A stretch of 64,000 bases of DNA from Thomasclavelia spiroformis DSM 1552. Its GTDB lineage: Bacteria; Bacillota_I; Bacilli_A; Erysipelotrichales; Coprobacillaceae. Under the pieces are notes generated by a model. It searched no databases, was not told the origin of the DNA, and worked only from the letters and a program-made list of their open reading frames with translations. The DNA is taken from NCBI RefSeq assembly GCF_025149465.1, contig NZ_CP102275.1:1-64000 (forward strand), in the 5' to 3' direction. The position numbers were made by a program, and so were the translations under genes. Shown here piece by piece: positions 28,291 to 36,694 of the stretch; within the stretch, counting starts at the first letter, position 1; every line of letters starts with the position of its first letter.

Positions 28291-29106
28291 TTATAAATAA
28301 CTATGACGACTAGCTGCTTTGGTTTGATGTTCTAAACGTAATTTATCAGCAATCATAGCAATAAATTCTGAATTAGTCGGTTTTGATTTAGTAGCACTAA
28401 CTGTATAACCAAAAATATCATCAATAGCATCTGTGTTTCCACGATTCCATGCAACTTCGATTGCATGACGAATTGCTCTTTCGACTCTTGAAGCAGTTGT
28501 ACTATATTGTCGAGCAATATCAGGATAAAGTACTTTAGTAACTTGTCCAAGTAATTCAATATTGTAATAAGTAGATAAAATTGCAGTTCTTAAATACATG
28601 TAACCTTTTATATGAGCAGGAATTCCTACTTCATGAAGAATTTCTGTTATTTCATTTTCTAACTTAATCTTTTTGTATTTTTCAGATTCATTTTGATTCA
28701 TATCTTTCATATCTTCCAATGATACTTTCATAATTGAATTTAAAGTATTTGTGAAATAATTAATATCAAATGGTTGTTTAAAACAGTAGTTAACATTTAG
28801 TTTCTCTAAATTTTCACAAATTAAAGGATTTGTAAAACTAGTGATACATACAACTTTATTATATGCATGACTATTGATTGTTTTTAATTTGTTTAAAACT
28901 CCAATTCCATCAATATTTGTTAACATTAAATCAATAATTAATAAATCACAATTATTAGTTGATAAATAATTTAAACAATTTGTTGCGTTATCACTTGTAC
29001 CAATAACTGTAAAATTATTTGTTTTAATTATACTTTCTTTAATATTATTTAGTAAATCTTTGTTTTCTTCTAAAATATATACAGTATATTTTTTCATGTC
29101 TGTCAT
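28291..29106 (-). CDS. spo0A: Sporulation master regulator Spo0A
   Basis: About 271 aa. The C-terminal DNA-binding domain is canonical: [18 protein letters not shown], as in Bacillus and Clostridium Spo0A, with [13 protein letters not shown] before it and [17 protein letters not shown] after it. The receiver has EE in place of the usual DD, the phospho-acceptor Asp in [12 protein letters not shown] and Thr/Ser in CITSF. Its KP motif reads FKQPF, so the conserved Lys before Pro is Gln. The ATG at 29106 has AAGGGG 9 nt upstream; a TTG 30 nt earlier is possible. The longer form would add ten residues. Confidence 0.93.
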   Translation of the reverse strand: MTDMKKYTVYILEENKDLLNNIKESIIKTNNFTVIGTSDNATNCLNYLSTNNCDLLIIDLMLTNIDGIGVLNKLKTINSHAYNKVVCITSFTNPLICENLEKLNVNYCFKQPFDINYFTNTLNSIMKVSLEDMKDMNQNESEKYKKIKLENEITEILHEVGIPAHIKGYMYLRTAILSTYYNIELLGQVTKVLYPDIARQYSTTASRVERAIRHAIEVAWNRGNTDAIDDIFGYTVSATKSKPTNSEFIAMIADKLRLEHQTKAASRHSYL

Positions 29107-29280
29107 CTTTTTATTCCCCTTTCGCTTTGTAGACAAAATTTATTATATTTATACACCATTAAAGATGAAAGACTTTAAGTATAAAAAAATTTTGATTTAG
29201 AAAACTAATGAAAGGAATTTTTTAAATATGTAAATTTTTCGTGTTAATTCGAGAAAAATTAACGAATTGTAAAGGATAAT

Positions 29281-29314
29281 AACGACAGTTGTCGAAAGAA
29301 AAAAATGTTATAAT
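29281..29314. promoter_or_regulatory. 0A-box pair and promoter between spo0A and the LCP gene
   Basis: TTGTCGAAA (29289-29297) is a perfect 0A box. On the other strand the adjacent TGTCGTT is one base from consensus, giving an inverted pair. TATAAT at 29309-29314 follows toward the LCP gene, placing the boxes at its -35, the layout of Spo0A-activated sigma-A promoters. Further AT-rich inverted repeats (GTTAATT/AATTAAC, 29243-29263) lie on the spo0A side. Confidence 0.6.
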
Positions 29315-29388
29315 TTCGATATAAATTTGTATTATAAAACATAATATGATATTATTTAACAAGATAATTAAAGTATAGAGGAGGTCAC

Positions 29389-30894
29389 ATGAAAGAAAAT
29401 AAGTTTGTAAGATTTATAACTTCTAAGTATTTAGTATTAACAGTACAATTAATTGCAACTGCAGTTTTTACATATTTTATATTTGTATTAAATATAATTC
29501 CATTAAAACATTTAATACCGATAATAGTAATTTTAGCATTATTAATAATAATCTTTTTCATTATTATGTATAGTGGACAAAAAAAGCAAAAACAAGGTTT
29601 ACGTAGCAAAAGAGGTGCTATAACTAAAATTATTAGCTTATTGATAAGTATAGTATTAATGATTGGAACCACGTATATTATGAGAAGTGAATCATTTTTT
29701 AATAATGTAACAGATGTTAGTACACAAAAATATTTGGTATCAGTAATTACTATGAAAGATAACGAAAAAACAAAATTAGAGCAATTTGATGGCGATAAAT
29801 TTGGAGTTTCTTATCAACATGATTCGACAACAATAGCTAAAGCTATTTCAGATATGGAAGATGAAATAGGTGAACAAGAGTATACAAGATATGATAAATA
29901 TTCAATGCTTGCCGATGCTTTATATGAAGGTAAAGTAGATGCAATAGTCGTAGGTCAAGAATATAAATCAATGTTAGAAGCAAATCATGAAAATTTTGAT
30001 AATGAAACAAAAGTTATTAAATCATATGAATATGATGCAAAATTAAGCGTAACAACAAAACAAACTGATGTTACAGAAAATCCATTTAATGTATATGTAA
30101 CTGGAATTGATACTTATGGTAGTGTCAACACTGTATCTAGAAGTGATGTAAATTTAATTGTTACAGTTAATCCAAAAACAAAACAGATTTTAATGACAAG
30201 TATTCCACGTGATTGTGAAATAGAATTAGATCGTAATGGAAAAATGGATAAATTAACACATACTGGTATTTATGGTACAAGTGAAACAATTAATACAATT
30301 GAAAATTTCTTAGATATGCAAATCAATTATTATGCAAGAACAAATTTTAGTGGTATAACTAATATTATTGATGCATTAGGTGGAATTACAGTAGAATCAG
30401 ATTATAGTTTTGAAACATTGCATGGTAATTATCAAATTAAAAAAGGTAAAAATGAAATGGATGGCGATATGGCATTATGTTTTGTACGTGAAAGATATGC
30501 ATTGCCAAATGGAGACTTTGATCGTGGTAAGAATCAACAAAAAGTTTTAAAAGCAATGATGGATAAAGCAATGTCACCAAAAATTATTACTAATTTTAAT
30601 AACATTTTAAGTGCAATTGAAGGAAGTTTTGAAACCGATATGTCAAGTAATGAAATTAAATCTTTAATCAATATGCAATTAAATGATATGGCAGATTGGT
30701 CAATATATGATGTTCAAGTTCAAGGAAAAGGCTATATGACTACTAAAACTTACTCTATGCGTGGAAGTGAAGTATATGTAATGAAGCCAGATAAAGATCA
30801 AGTGAAAAAGATAGCAGAGCTTATTAATTCAGTTGAAGAAGGAAAGAAAATAACTGACGAAGATATAGCAGAAATAGATAATTCACAAAATTAA
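29389..30894 (+). CDS. LytR-CpsA-Psr (LCP) family protein
   Basis: A 501-aa membrane protein that probably attaches glycopolymers from undecaprenyl carriers to peptidoglycan. Three membrane segments lie in the first 100 residues. An extracellular region of about 120 residues (about 110-225, with ALYEGKVDAIVVGQEY) resembles a solute-binding fold. The LCP domain (about 228-480) has VTGIDTYG, SRSDVNLIV, SIPRDCEIEL, the NYYARTNFSGITNIIDALGGI stretch and CFVRERYALPNGDFDRGKNQQKVL. RBS GAGGAGG. A Spo0A-box promoter precedes it, and a close paralogue follows. Confidence 0.92.
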   Translation: MKENKFVRFITSKYLVLTVQLIATAVFTYFIFVLNIIPLKHLIPIIVILALLIIIFFIIMYSGQKKQKQGLRSKRGAITKIISLLISIVLMIGTTYIMRSESFFNNVTDVSTQKYLVSVITMKDNEKTKLEQFDGDKFGVSYQHDSTTIAKAISDMEDEIGEQEYTRYDKYSMLADALYEGKVDAIVVGQEYKSMLEANHENFDNETKVIKSYEYDAKLSVTTKQTDVTENPFNVYVTGIDTYGSVNTVSRSDVNLIVTVNPKTKQILMTSIPRDCEIELDRNGKMDKLTHTGIYGTSETINTIENFLDMQINYYARTNFSGITNIIDALGGITVESDYSFETLHGNYQIKKGKNEMDGDMALCFVRERYALPNGDFDRGKNQQKVLKAMMDKAMSPKIITNFNNILSAIEGSFETDMSSNEIKSLINMQLNDMADWSIYDVQVQGKGYMTTKTYSMRGSEVYVMKPDKDQVKKIAELINSVEEGKKITDEDIAEIDNSQN

Positions 30895-30899
30895 AAAAT

Positions 30900-30936
30900 A
30901 AATGGGATGTTTATTTGAACATCTCATTTTATTTTC
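30900..30936 (+). terminator. Terminator between the LCP genes
   Basis: AAATGGGATGTT pairs with AACATCTCATTT, then a T-rich run. Confidence 0.7.
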
Positions 30937-31041
30937 TATAATAAAAACATTTATTCTTAACAATTCAATTATTTACTAATTTTTCTTTGATATGATATTA
31001 TAATATGATAATATAAAACTGTTATTTATGGGGTGAAGATT

Positions 31042-32550
31042 GTGAAAAAGAGAAGAAGAAGAAAAAGTGTATTTTCTAAATTAACTTCAAAAGGAGTAAT
31101 ATTAACAATTCAATTAATTACATCAATAGTATTTTTAACATATATTTTTAATTTAAAAGTTGTTCCACTAAAATACTATATGATTTTGGTAATATTAATA
31201 ATTATGTTGTTTTTAGCAGAGACAATATGGATAACATCAGGATTGAGAAAAAAAAGAAGAACTGGTTCAATAAGCAGGGTATTTTTTAGCAAAATTACTA
31301 GTTTAATATTATCAATATTATTAATAACAGGGAGTGTTTATGCATCCATTGGAGATAATTTCATTAGTAATATTACTGATGCTTTTATGCAGACACGAGT
31401 TATTGCCGTTTATGCTTTGAAAACTAGTAATATTGAAGAAGTAAATGATTTAAATGGTAAATTAATTGGAATTGAAAATAAAAAAAGTACTTCATATATT
31501 ACAAAAGCTTTGGTAGAAATTCAAGATAAGACAAATAAAGAACCCGAAAAGGAAGTATATAAAGATTATATTCAATTAGCAGATGCTTTATATAAAGGTG
31601 ATGTTGATTGTATTATTGCAGATCAATCATATTTAAGTACTTTAGAAACAAATCATGAGGGATTTGTAGATGAAACTAATGTAATTTATACATTAGAGAT
31701 ACAAGAAAAAATAGAAACAGTAACAACTAAAACAGATGTAGTAGATAACCCTTTCATTGTTTATTTAACAGGAATAGATACATATGGTTCTGTATCAACA
31801 ATATCTCGAGCAGATGTTAATTTGGTGGTTTGTGTAAATCCAATCGATAAACAAATATTATTAATTAGTGTTCCACGTGATACACAAATAAATTTACATA
31901 GAAATGGTAAAATGGATAAATTAACTCATTCAGCCATGTATGGAATTAATGAAACAATTCAAACATTAGAAGACTTTTTGGATATGAAAGTTAATTATTA
32001 TGCAAAAACAAATTTTAGTGGTATAATCAATATCATTGATTCATTAGGTGGTGTAGAAGTCGAATCTCCATATGCATTTACTACCTTACATGGCAATTAT
32101 GAAATAAAAAAAGGGATGAATGAAATGGATGGTGAAAAAGCTTTATGCTTTGTACGTGAAAGATATACTTTACCACATGGTGATTTCGATCGTGGAAAAA
32201 ATCAACAACGTCTTTTAAAAGCAATGTTGAAAAAAGCAATGTCACCTAAAATTATTACTAACTATAAAAATATTTTAGCAGCAATTGAAGGAAGTTTTGA
32301 AACCGATATGTCAAGCGATGATATTAAATCATTAATAAATATGCAATTAGATGATATGGCAAATTGGGATATTTTTAATGTACAAATTACTGGTAAAGAC
32401 TCTCAATCATATAATACATATTCACAAAAAGGACAAAAGACATATATTACTATTCCAGATAAAGAAGTTTTAAATAAAATAAAAAAAGTTATTAATAAAA
32501 TAGAAAGTGGCAAAAAACTAACAGAAAAAGATATCGAAGGATTAAACTAG
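31042..32550 (+). CDS. LCP family protein (second copy)
   Basis: About 502 aa, with the same layout as its upstream neighbour: basic N-terminus (KKRRRRKS), three membrane segments, an extracellular solute-binding-like region with ALYKGDVDCIIADQSYL, and a full LCP domain (LTGIDTYGSVSTISRADVN, SVPRDTQI, CFVRERYTLPHGDFDRGKNQQRLL). The two are clearly a tandem duplication with many substitutions, so not recent. The GTG at 31042, 6 nt after GGGGTG, is preferred to the GTG at 31033. Arg and Asp residues of the phosphotransferase site appear intact in both. Confidence 0.91.
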   Translation: MKKRRRRKSVFSKLTSKGVILTIQLITSIVFLTYIFNLKVVPLKYYMILVILIIMLFLAETIWITSGLRKKRRTGSISRVFFSKITSLILSILLITGSVYASIGDNFISNITDAFMQTRVIAVYALKTSNIEEVNDLNGKLIGIENKKSTSYITKALVEIQDKTNKEPEKEVYKDYIQLADALYKGDVDCIIADQSYLSTLETNHEGFVDETNVIYTLEIQEKIETVTTKTDVVDNPFIVYLTGIDTYGSVSTISRADVNLVVCVNPIDKQILLISVPRDTQINLHRNGKMDKLTHSAMYGINETIQTLEDFLDMKVNYYAKTNFSGIINIIDSLGGVEVESPYAFTTLHGNYEIKKGMNEMDGEKALCFVRERYTLPHGDFDRGKNQQRLLKAMLKKAMSPKIITNYKNILAAIEGSFETDMSSDDIKSLINMQLDDMANWDIFNVQITGKDSQSYNTYSQKGQKTYITIPDKEVLNKIKKVINKIESGKKLTEKDIEGLN

Positions 32551-32572
32551 TCGACAACATATGTCGACTTTT
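32549..32572 (+). terminator. Terminator after the second LCP gene
   Basis: AGTCGACA pairs with TGTCGACT around a 5-nt loop, followed by TTTT. The stem overlaps the stop codon. Confidence 0.65.
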
Positions 32573-32620
32573 AAGTATTATCAAATAAGAATAGTTTTTA
32601 ATGTTAATTATGTTTAATAA

Positions 32621-32648
32621 TTGATTCAGTTAATTTTTGTGATATAAT
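32621..32648 (+). promoter_or_regulatory. Promoter of the L,D-transpeptidase gene
   Basis: TTGATT (32621-32626), 16 nt, TATAAT (32643-32648). The predicted start of transcription (about 32655) is only a few bases before the first ATG. Confidence 0.6.
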
Positions 32649-32657
32649 GGTCATAAA

Positions 32658-34181
32658 ATGAAAAAGAGGAGTAGTTATTCGAGTATCATGAAAAAGAAAA
32701 GAAGAAGAGTAAGGACAAGGATTAAAGTTATTGGAGTTCTTTTATTAGGATATATATTATTTTTTGCTTTTACATCAATATACTATCGAGATAAGTGGTA
32801 TCCTAATACTACTGTTAATAGCATAGATGTATCAAATTTAACATATAATGAATCAAAGGAAGAAATTGCTAATAGGGTTAATAATTATAAGTTAGAGATT
32901 ATTGGAAAAAATGATATTTCATTTAAAATAAACGGTAAGGATATTGATTTAAAAGCTACTTATGAAAAAAATCTAGAAAAGAGTTTTTCTAATCATCTTG
33001 ATGGTCGTAGTTTATTTGGAATATTTGCAAATCACGATTATGAAGTTAATTTGAAGATAACTTACAATCAAGATAAATTAGAAAAATTAATTAATAATTC
33101 AGTATTGGTCAATGGAAGTGACGATTATAAAATTGAAGAATCAATTCCAGATCATGTTGAATATGACGAAAAAACTCAAACAGGCAAAATTGTTGAAGGA
33201 GTAAATGGAAATAAATTAGATATAGATGAATTTAAAACAATTATTAAAGAAGCATTAAAAGATGTTCAAACTAAAATTGATTTAACTGATAAAGAAGCAT
33301 GTCCAGATGTTTATGAAAAATCAACTAATAAAAATATTGAAAAACAATTATCTACATATAATAGTTATCTTTTAAATTGGATTACATGGGATATGGGAGA
33401 AGGAGTAACAGAAACTATTACACCTGATGACATTAAAGATTGGCTTATTATTGGTGATTCTGGTAAAGTAACTTTAGATAAGGATGAAATGAGTGAATGG
33501 ATTGAAGATTTTTGTTTGAAATATAAAACAGTAGGAAAAACTCGTCATTTTACTACTCATACCGGACAAGTTATAGAAATTTCGGGCGGTGATTATGGAT
33601 GGCGACTTGATTATGATAAAATAGTAGAACAAGTTTATGATATAATTACTGAAAAAACTGACGAAGATCTAATAAATGCTTATATTGAAAATAAAAATCA
33701 AGAAAATATAGATAAATTAACTACTAAATTAGAACCAATTTATAGCAATAAAGGATATAAAAAAGATTACCAAAATTTTGAAAATGATTGGGATACTAAA
33801 AATTATAGTGAAATTGATTTGACGGAACAAAGGATTTATGTCTATCGTGATGGCCAATTAGCATATTCATGTATTTGTGTCAGTGGTTTACCAACAGAAA
33901 AGCAAGATCGAATTACTCGTACGGGAGTATGGTATATTAAAGAAAAAAGATTAGAAAAAGTTTTAGTTGGTGAAGATTATGAAACGCCAGTAAAATATTG
34001 GATCAGAATTATGTGGACTGGAACAGGGTATCATGCGTTAAATCGTAGTGATTGGGATAAGTGGACACCTGATTTATATAAAACAAAAGGCTCACATGGA
34101 TGTTTAAATTTAAAAGAAGAAGATGCTAAAAAATTATATGAATTAATTAATTCAGGTGATCCAGTATTTATTCATTATTAA
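32658..34181 (+). CDS. Membrane-anchored L,D-transpeptidase (YkuD)
   Basis: A 507-aa protein with a very basic cytoplasmic arm, one membrane helix (about residues 25-43), two extracellular PG-binding_4 (VanW-like) modules (about 55-330) and a YkuD catalytic domain (about 385-507). The catalytic motif is SHGCLNL with Cys about 482, and the upstream His is in GYHALN. It makes 3-3 crosslinks in peptidoglycan. The first ATG has no ribosome binding site and almost no leader; an ATG at 32688 with GAGGAG 16 nt upstream is the alternative and would remove ten residues before the membrane helix. Confidence 0.92.
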   Translation: MKKRSSYSSIMKKKRRRVRTRIKVIGVLLLGYILFFAFTSIYYRDKWYPNTTVNSIDVSNLTYNESKEEIANRVNNYKLEIIGKNDISFKINGKDIDLKATYEKNLEKSFSNHLDGRSLFGIFANHDYEVNLKITYNQDKLEKLINNSVLVNGSDDYKIEESIPDHVEYDEKTQTGKIVEGVNGNKLDIDEFKTIIKEALKDVQTKIDLTDKEACPDVYEKSTNKNIEKQLSTYNSYLLNWITWDMGEGVTETITPDDIKDWLIIGDSGKVTLDKDEMSEWIEDFCLKYKTVGKTRHFTTHTGQVIEISGGDYGWRLDYDKIVEQVYDIITEKTDEDLINAYIENKNQENIDKLTTKLEPIYSNKGYKKDYQNFENDWDTKNYSEIDLTEQRIYVYRDGQLAYSCICVSGLPTEKQDRITRTGVWYIKEKRLEKVLVGEDYETPVKYWIRIMWTGTGYHALNRSDWDKWTPDLYKTKGSHGCLNLKEEDAKKLYELINSGDPVFIHY

Positions 34182-34186
34182 AAAAT

Positions 34187-34232
34187 AAAAAAGAGATTGT
34201 TACACTTAATAAAGTGTGATAATCTCTTTTTT
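34187..34232. terminator. Bidirectional terminator
   Basis: AAAAAAGAGATTGTTACACTT pairs with AAGTGTGATAATCTCTTTTTT, flanked by A and T runs between convergent genes. Confidence 0.85.
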
Positions 34233-34234
34233 GG

Positions 34235-35089
34235 TTATTTTTGTATATATTTTTTTTCTGAAGAAAAGCCCTTTCCACGAACTTCATTAACTTTATTTAT
34301 AATCATAAATGCATCACTATCAATTTGATAAACGTAGTTATTTAAAAGTGTTAATTCACGATTATTAACAACTGTTAATACAATAGGATACTTATTATGC
34401 ATAAAACCTGTTTCACCATGAATTAATGTAGAACCACGATCTAATTTATTAATAATCATATTATTAATTTGTTCAAATTTAGAACTAACAATTTTTACCT
34501 GAATTTGTGATTTTCCAATTACTAAAACTTTATTTAGTACAATAGTATAAATTAGTACCAACAAAATCCCATAGAAAACCATTTCACGTTTGCGAATCAA
34601 CATTTGACCAAGCAAAATAAAAAAATCAAAAGCATACATACTAATAGAAATAGGAATTCCTAATTTTTTATTTAAAATCAACGGAGGAATATCCATACCA
34701 CCAGTACTAGCTCCACATCTAATAACTAATCCAATAGCAACACCAATCATAATTCCCGCAAAAATAACACATAATAAAGTATCATTACTCATTATCTCAT
34801 TTTTAAAAATATTCTCTAAAATTCCTAAGATAAATGGATAATAAAATGAACTTATTAAAGTAGTTAAAGCAAATTTCTTACCCAAAATTTTCCATCCTAA
34901 TAAAAACATACAAATATTAAAGATAGAAACAAATAATGTAACAGGAATATTCAATGTTGTATTTAGAAATAGTGCTATACCAGTTGTTCCACCTGTAATT
35001 AAATCATTAGGAAGGATGAACATTGCCACAGCAAGAGCATAGAGTGTATTTCCAACTAATATCCCTATAATAACTTTTATATCTTTCAT
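34235..35089 (-). CDS. YitT-family membrane protein (DUF161/DUF2179)
   Basis: A 284-aa protein with five to six membrane segments in the first 200 residues: the YitT signature PNDLITGGTTGIALFLN near residue 27, and the related RCGASTGGMDIPPLILNKK near 125. A soluble DUF2179 domain (about 200-280) follows, with IHGETGFMHNKYPIVLTVVNNRELTLL. YitT proteins are common in Firmicutes and their transport role is not established. The start is ATG at 35089 with weak upstream GAAAGTGTGG. Confidence 0.88.
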   Translation of the reverse strand: MKDIKVIIGILVGNTLYALAVAMFILPNDLITGGTTGIALFLNTTLNIPVTLFVSIFNICMFLLGWKILGKKFALTTLISSFYYPFILGILENIFKNEIMSNDTLLCVIFAGIMIGVAIGLVIRCGASTGGMDIPPLILNKKLGIPISISMYAFDFFILLGQMLIRKREMVFYGILLVLIYTIVLNKVLVIGKSQIQVKIVSSKFEQINNMIINKLDRGSTLIHGETGFMHNKYPIVLTVVNNRELTLLNNYVYQIDSDAFMIINKVNEVRGKGFSSEKKYIQK

Positions 35090-35166
35090 CTAACCACACT
35101 TTCTTTAAATATCTTACATATTTTAGCTTATAATTTTCATTTATTCAATAAAAATAAATATAATCC

Positions 35167-35195
35167 TTGACCATTACGTAACGTTAGGGTTTAAT
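35167..35195 (+). promoter_or_regulatory. Promoter for rfbACB
   Basis: TTGACC (35167-35172), 17 nt, TTTAAT (35190-35195), about 30 nt before the rfbA start. Confidence 0.55.
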
Positions 35196-35225
35196 ATAGG
35201 ATATGTAAATAAGGAGGAATATAAA

Positions 35226-36107
35226 ATGAAAGGTATTGTATTGGCAGGAGGATCTGGAACGAGATTATATCCTTTAACGCAAGTAACAAGTAAACAGTTA
35301 TTACCAATTTATGATAAACCAATGATTTATTATCCATTAAGTATTTTAATGGAAGCAGGAATTAAAGATATTTTAATTATTTCTACACCAGATGATACAC
35401 CACGATTTGAAGAATTATTAGGTGATGGAAGTCAATTTGGAATCTCATTACAATATAAAGTACAACCATCACCAGATGGATTAGCTCAAGCGTTTATAAT
35501 TGGTGAAGAATTTATCGATGGAGAAGCGTGTGCAATGGTACTAGGAGATAATATTTTCCATGGACATGGATTAGGTAAACATTTAAGAGCTGCAGCTAAT
35601 AAATTTAGTGGAGCAACAGTATTTGGATATTATGTTGATGATCCAGAAAGATTTGGAGTAGTTGAATTTGATGAAAATGGAAAGGCTATTTCTTTAGAAG
35701 AAAAACCAGCTAATCCTAAATCTAATTATGCAGTAACAGGGTTATATTTCTATGATAAAAATGTTGTTGAATATGCTAAAAGTATAAAACCTAGTGCACG
35801 TGGTGAGTTAGAAATCACAGATTTGAATAAAATTTATTTAGAAAAGGGTAATCTAGATGTAACTTTATTAGGACAAGGTTTTACATGGCTAGATACAGGA
35901 ACTCATGAAAGTTTAGTAGATGCAACTAATTTTGTGAAAACTGTAGAAACACATCAAAATCGTAAGATTGCTTGTTTAGAAGAAATTGCATATAATAATG
36001 GATGGATTACTAAAGATCAATTAAGTAAGTCATATGAATTGTATAAAAAGAATCAATATGGTAAATATTTAAAAGATGTTTTAGATGGTAAATTTATAGA
36101 TCAATAA
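35226..36107 (+). CDS. rfbA: Glucose-1-phosphate thymidylyltransferase
   Basis: RfbA/RmlA makes dTDP-glucose from glucose-1-phosphate and dTTP. The 293-aa product opens with the nucleotidyltransferase signature [13 protein letters not shown] and [18 protein letters not shown]. It then shows the long-form features [30 protein letters not shown] and [11 protein letters not shown]. The length and C-terminal helices match RmlA. First gene of an rfbA-rfbC-rfbB operon with gaps of 11 and 0 nt. RBS AAGGAGG. Confidence 0.97.
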   Translation: MKGIVLAGGSGTRLYPLTQVTSKQLLPIYDKPMIYYPLSILMEAGIKDILIISTPDDTPRFEELLGDGSQFGISLQYKVQPSPDGLAQAFIIGEEFIDGEACAMVLGDNIFHGHGLGKHLRAAANKFSGATVFGYYVDDPERFGVVEFDENGKAISLEEKPANPKSNYAVTGLYFYDKNVVEYAKSIKPSARGELEITDLNKIYLEKGNLDVTLLGQGFTWLDTGTHESLVDATNFVKTVETHQNRKIACLEEIAYNNGWITKDQLSKSYELYKKNQYGKYLKDVLDGKFIDQ

Positions 36108-36118
36108 GGAGAAATTAT

Positions 36119-36694
36119 ATGAAAGTAATTGAAACTGAAATTCCTGGAGTATTAATTATTGAAACAGATGTTTTTGGTGATCACCGTGGATATTTTACAG
36201 AAACTTATTCTAAACCTAAATATGAGAAATTAGGAATAACTGTTGATTTTGTTCAAGACAATATGTCATTTAGCGGACAAAAAGGAACATTAAGAGGTTT
36301 GCATTGGCAAAATCCACCATATGCTCAATCTAAATTAGTATCATGCACTAAAGGAAAAGTTATAGATGTTGCTGTAGATATTCGTAAAGGAAGTCCTACT
36401 TATGGTAAATGGGTATCTGTAGAATTAAGTGCAGAAAATCATCGTCAATTCTTTATTCCTCAAGGCTTTGCACATGGATTTTTAACTTTAACAGATGATG
36501 TAGAATTTAGATATAAAGTAGATAATGTATATAATAAGGAATCTGAAGGTGGTATGCGTTATGATGATCCTACATGTAATGTTGATTGGGGTAAATTATT
36601 AGATGGAATTGAACCAGTTTTAAGTGAAAAAGATATGACTGGACCAACACTTGAAGAATCAAATAATCAATTTGTATACGAAGGAGATAAATAA
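36119..36694 (+). CDS. rfbC: dTDP-4-dehydrorhamnose 3,5-epimerase
   Basis: RfbC/RmlC epimerises dTDP-4-keto-6-deoxyglucose at C3 and C5. The 191-aa cupin shows GDHRGYFTETYS, the catalytic-His region GTLRGLHWQNPP, VIDVAVDIRKGSPTYGKW and FFIPQGFAHGFLTL. RBS AAGGAGA. Its presence points to L-rhamnose or a related 6-deoxyhexose as end product, although the reductase rfbD is not in the window. Confidence 0.96.
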   Translation: MKVIETEIPGVLIIETDVFGDHRGYFTETYSKPKYEKLGITVDFVQDNMSFSGQKGTLRGLHWQNPPYAQSKLVSCTKGKVIDVAVDIRKGSPTYGKWVSVELSAENHRQFFIPQGFAHGFLTLTDDVEFRYKVDNVYNKESEGGMRYDDPTCNVDWGKLLDGIEPVLSEKDMTGPTLEESNNQFVYEGDK

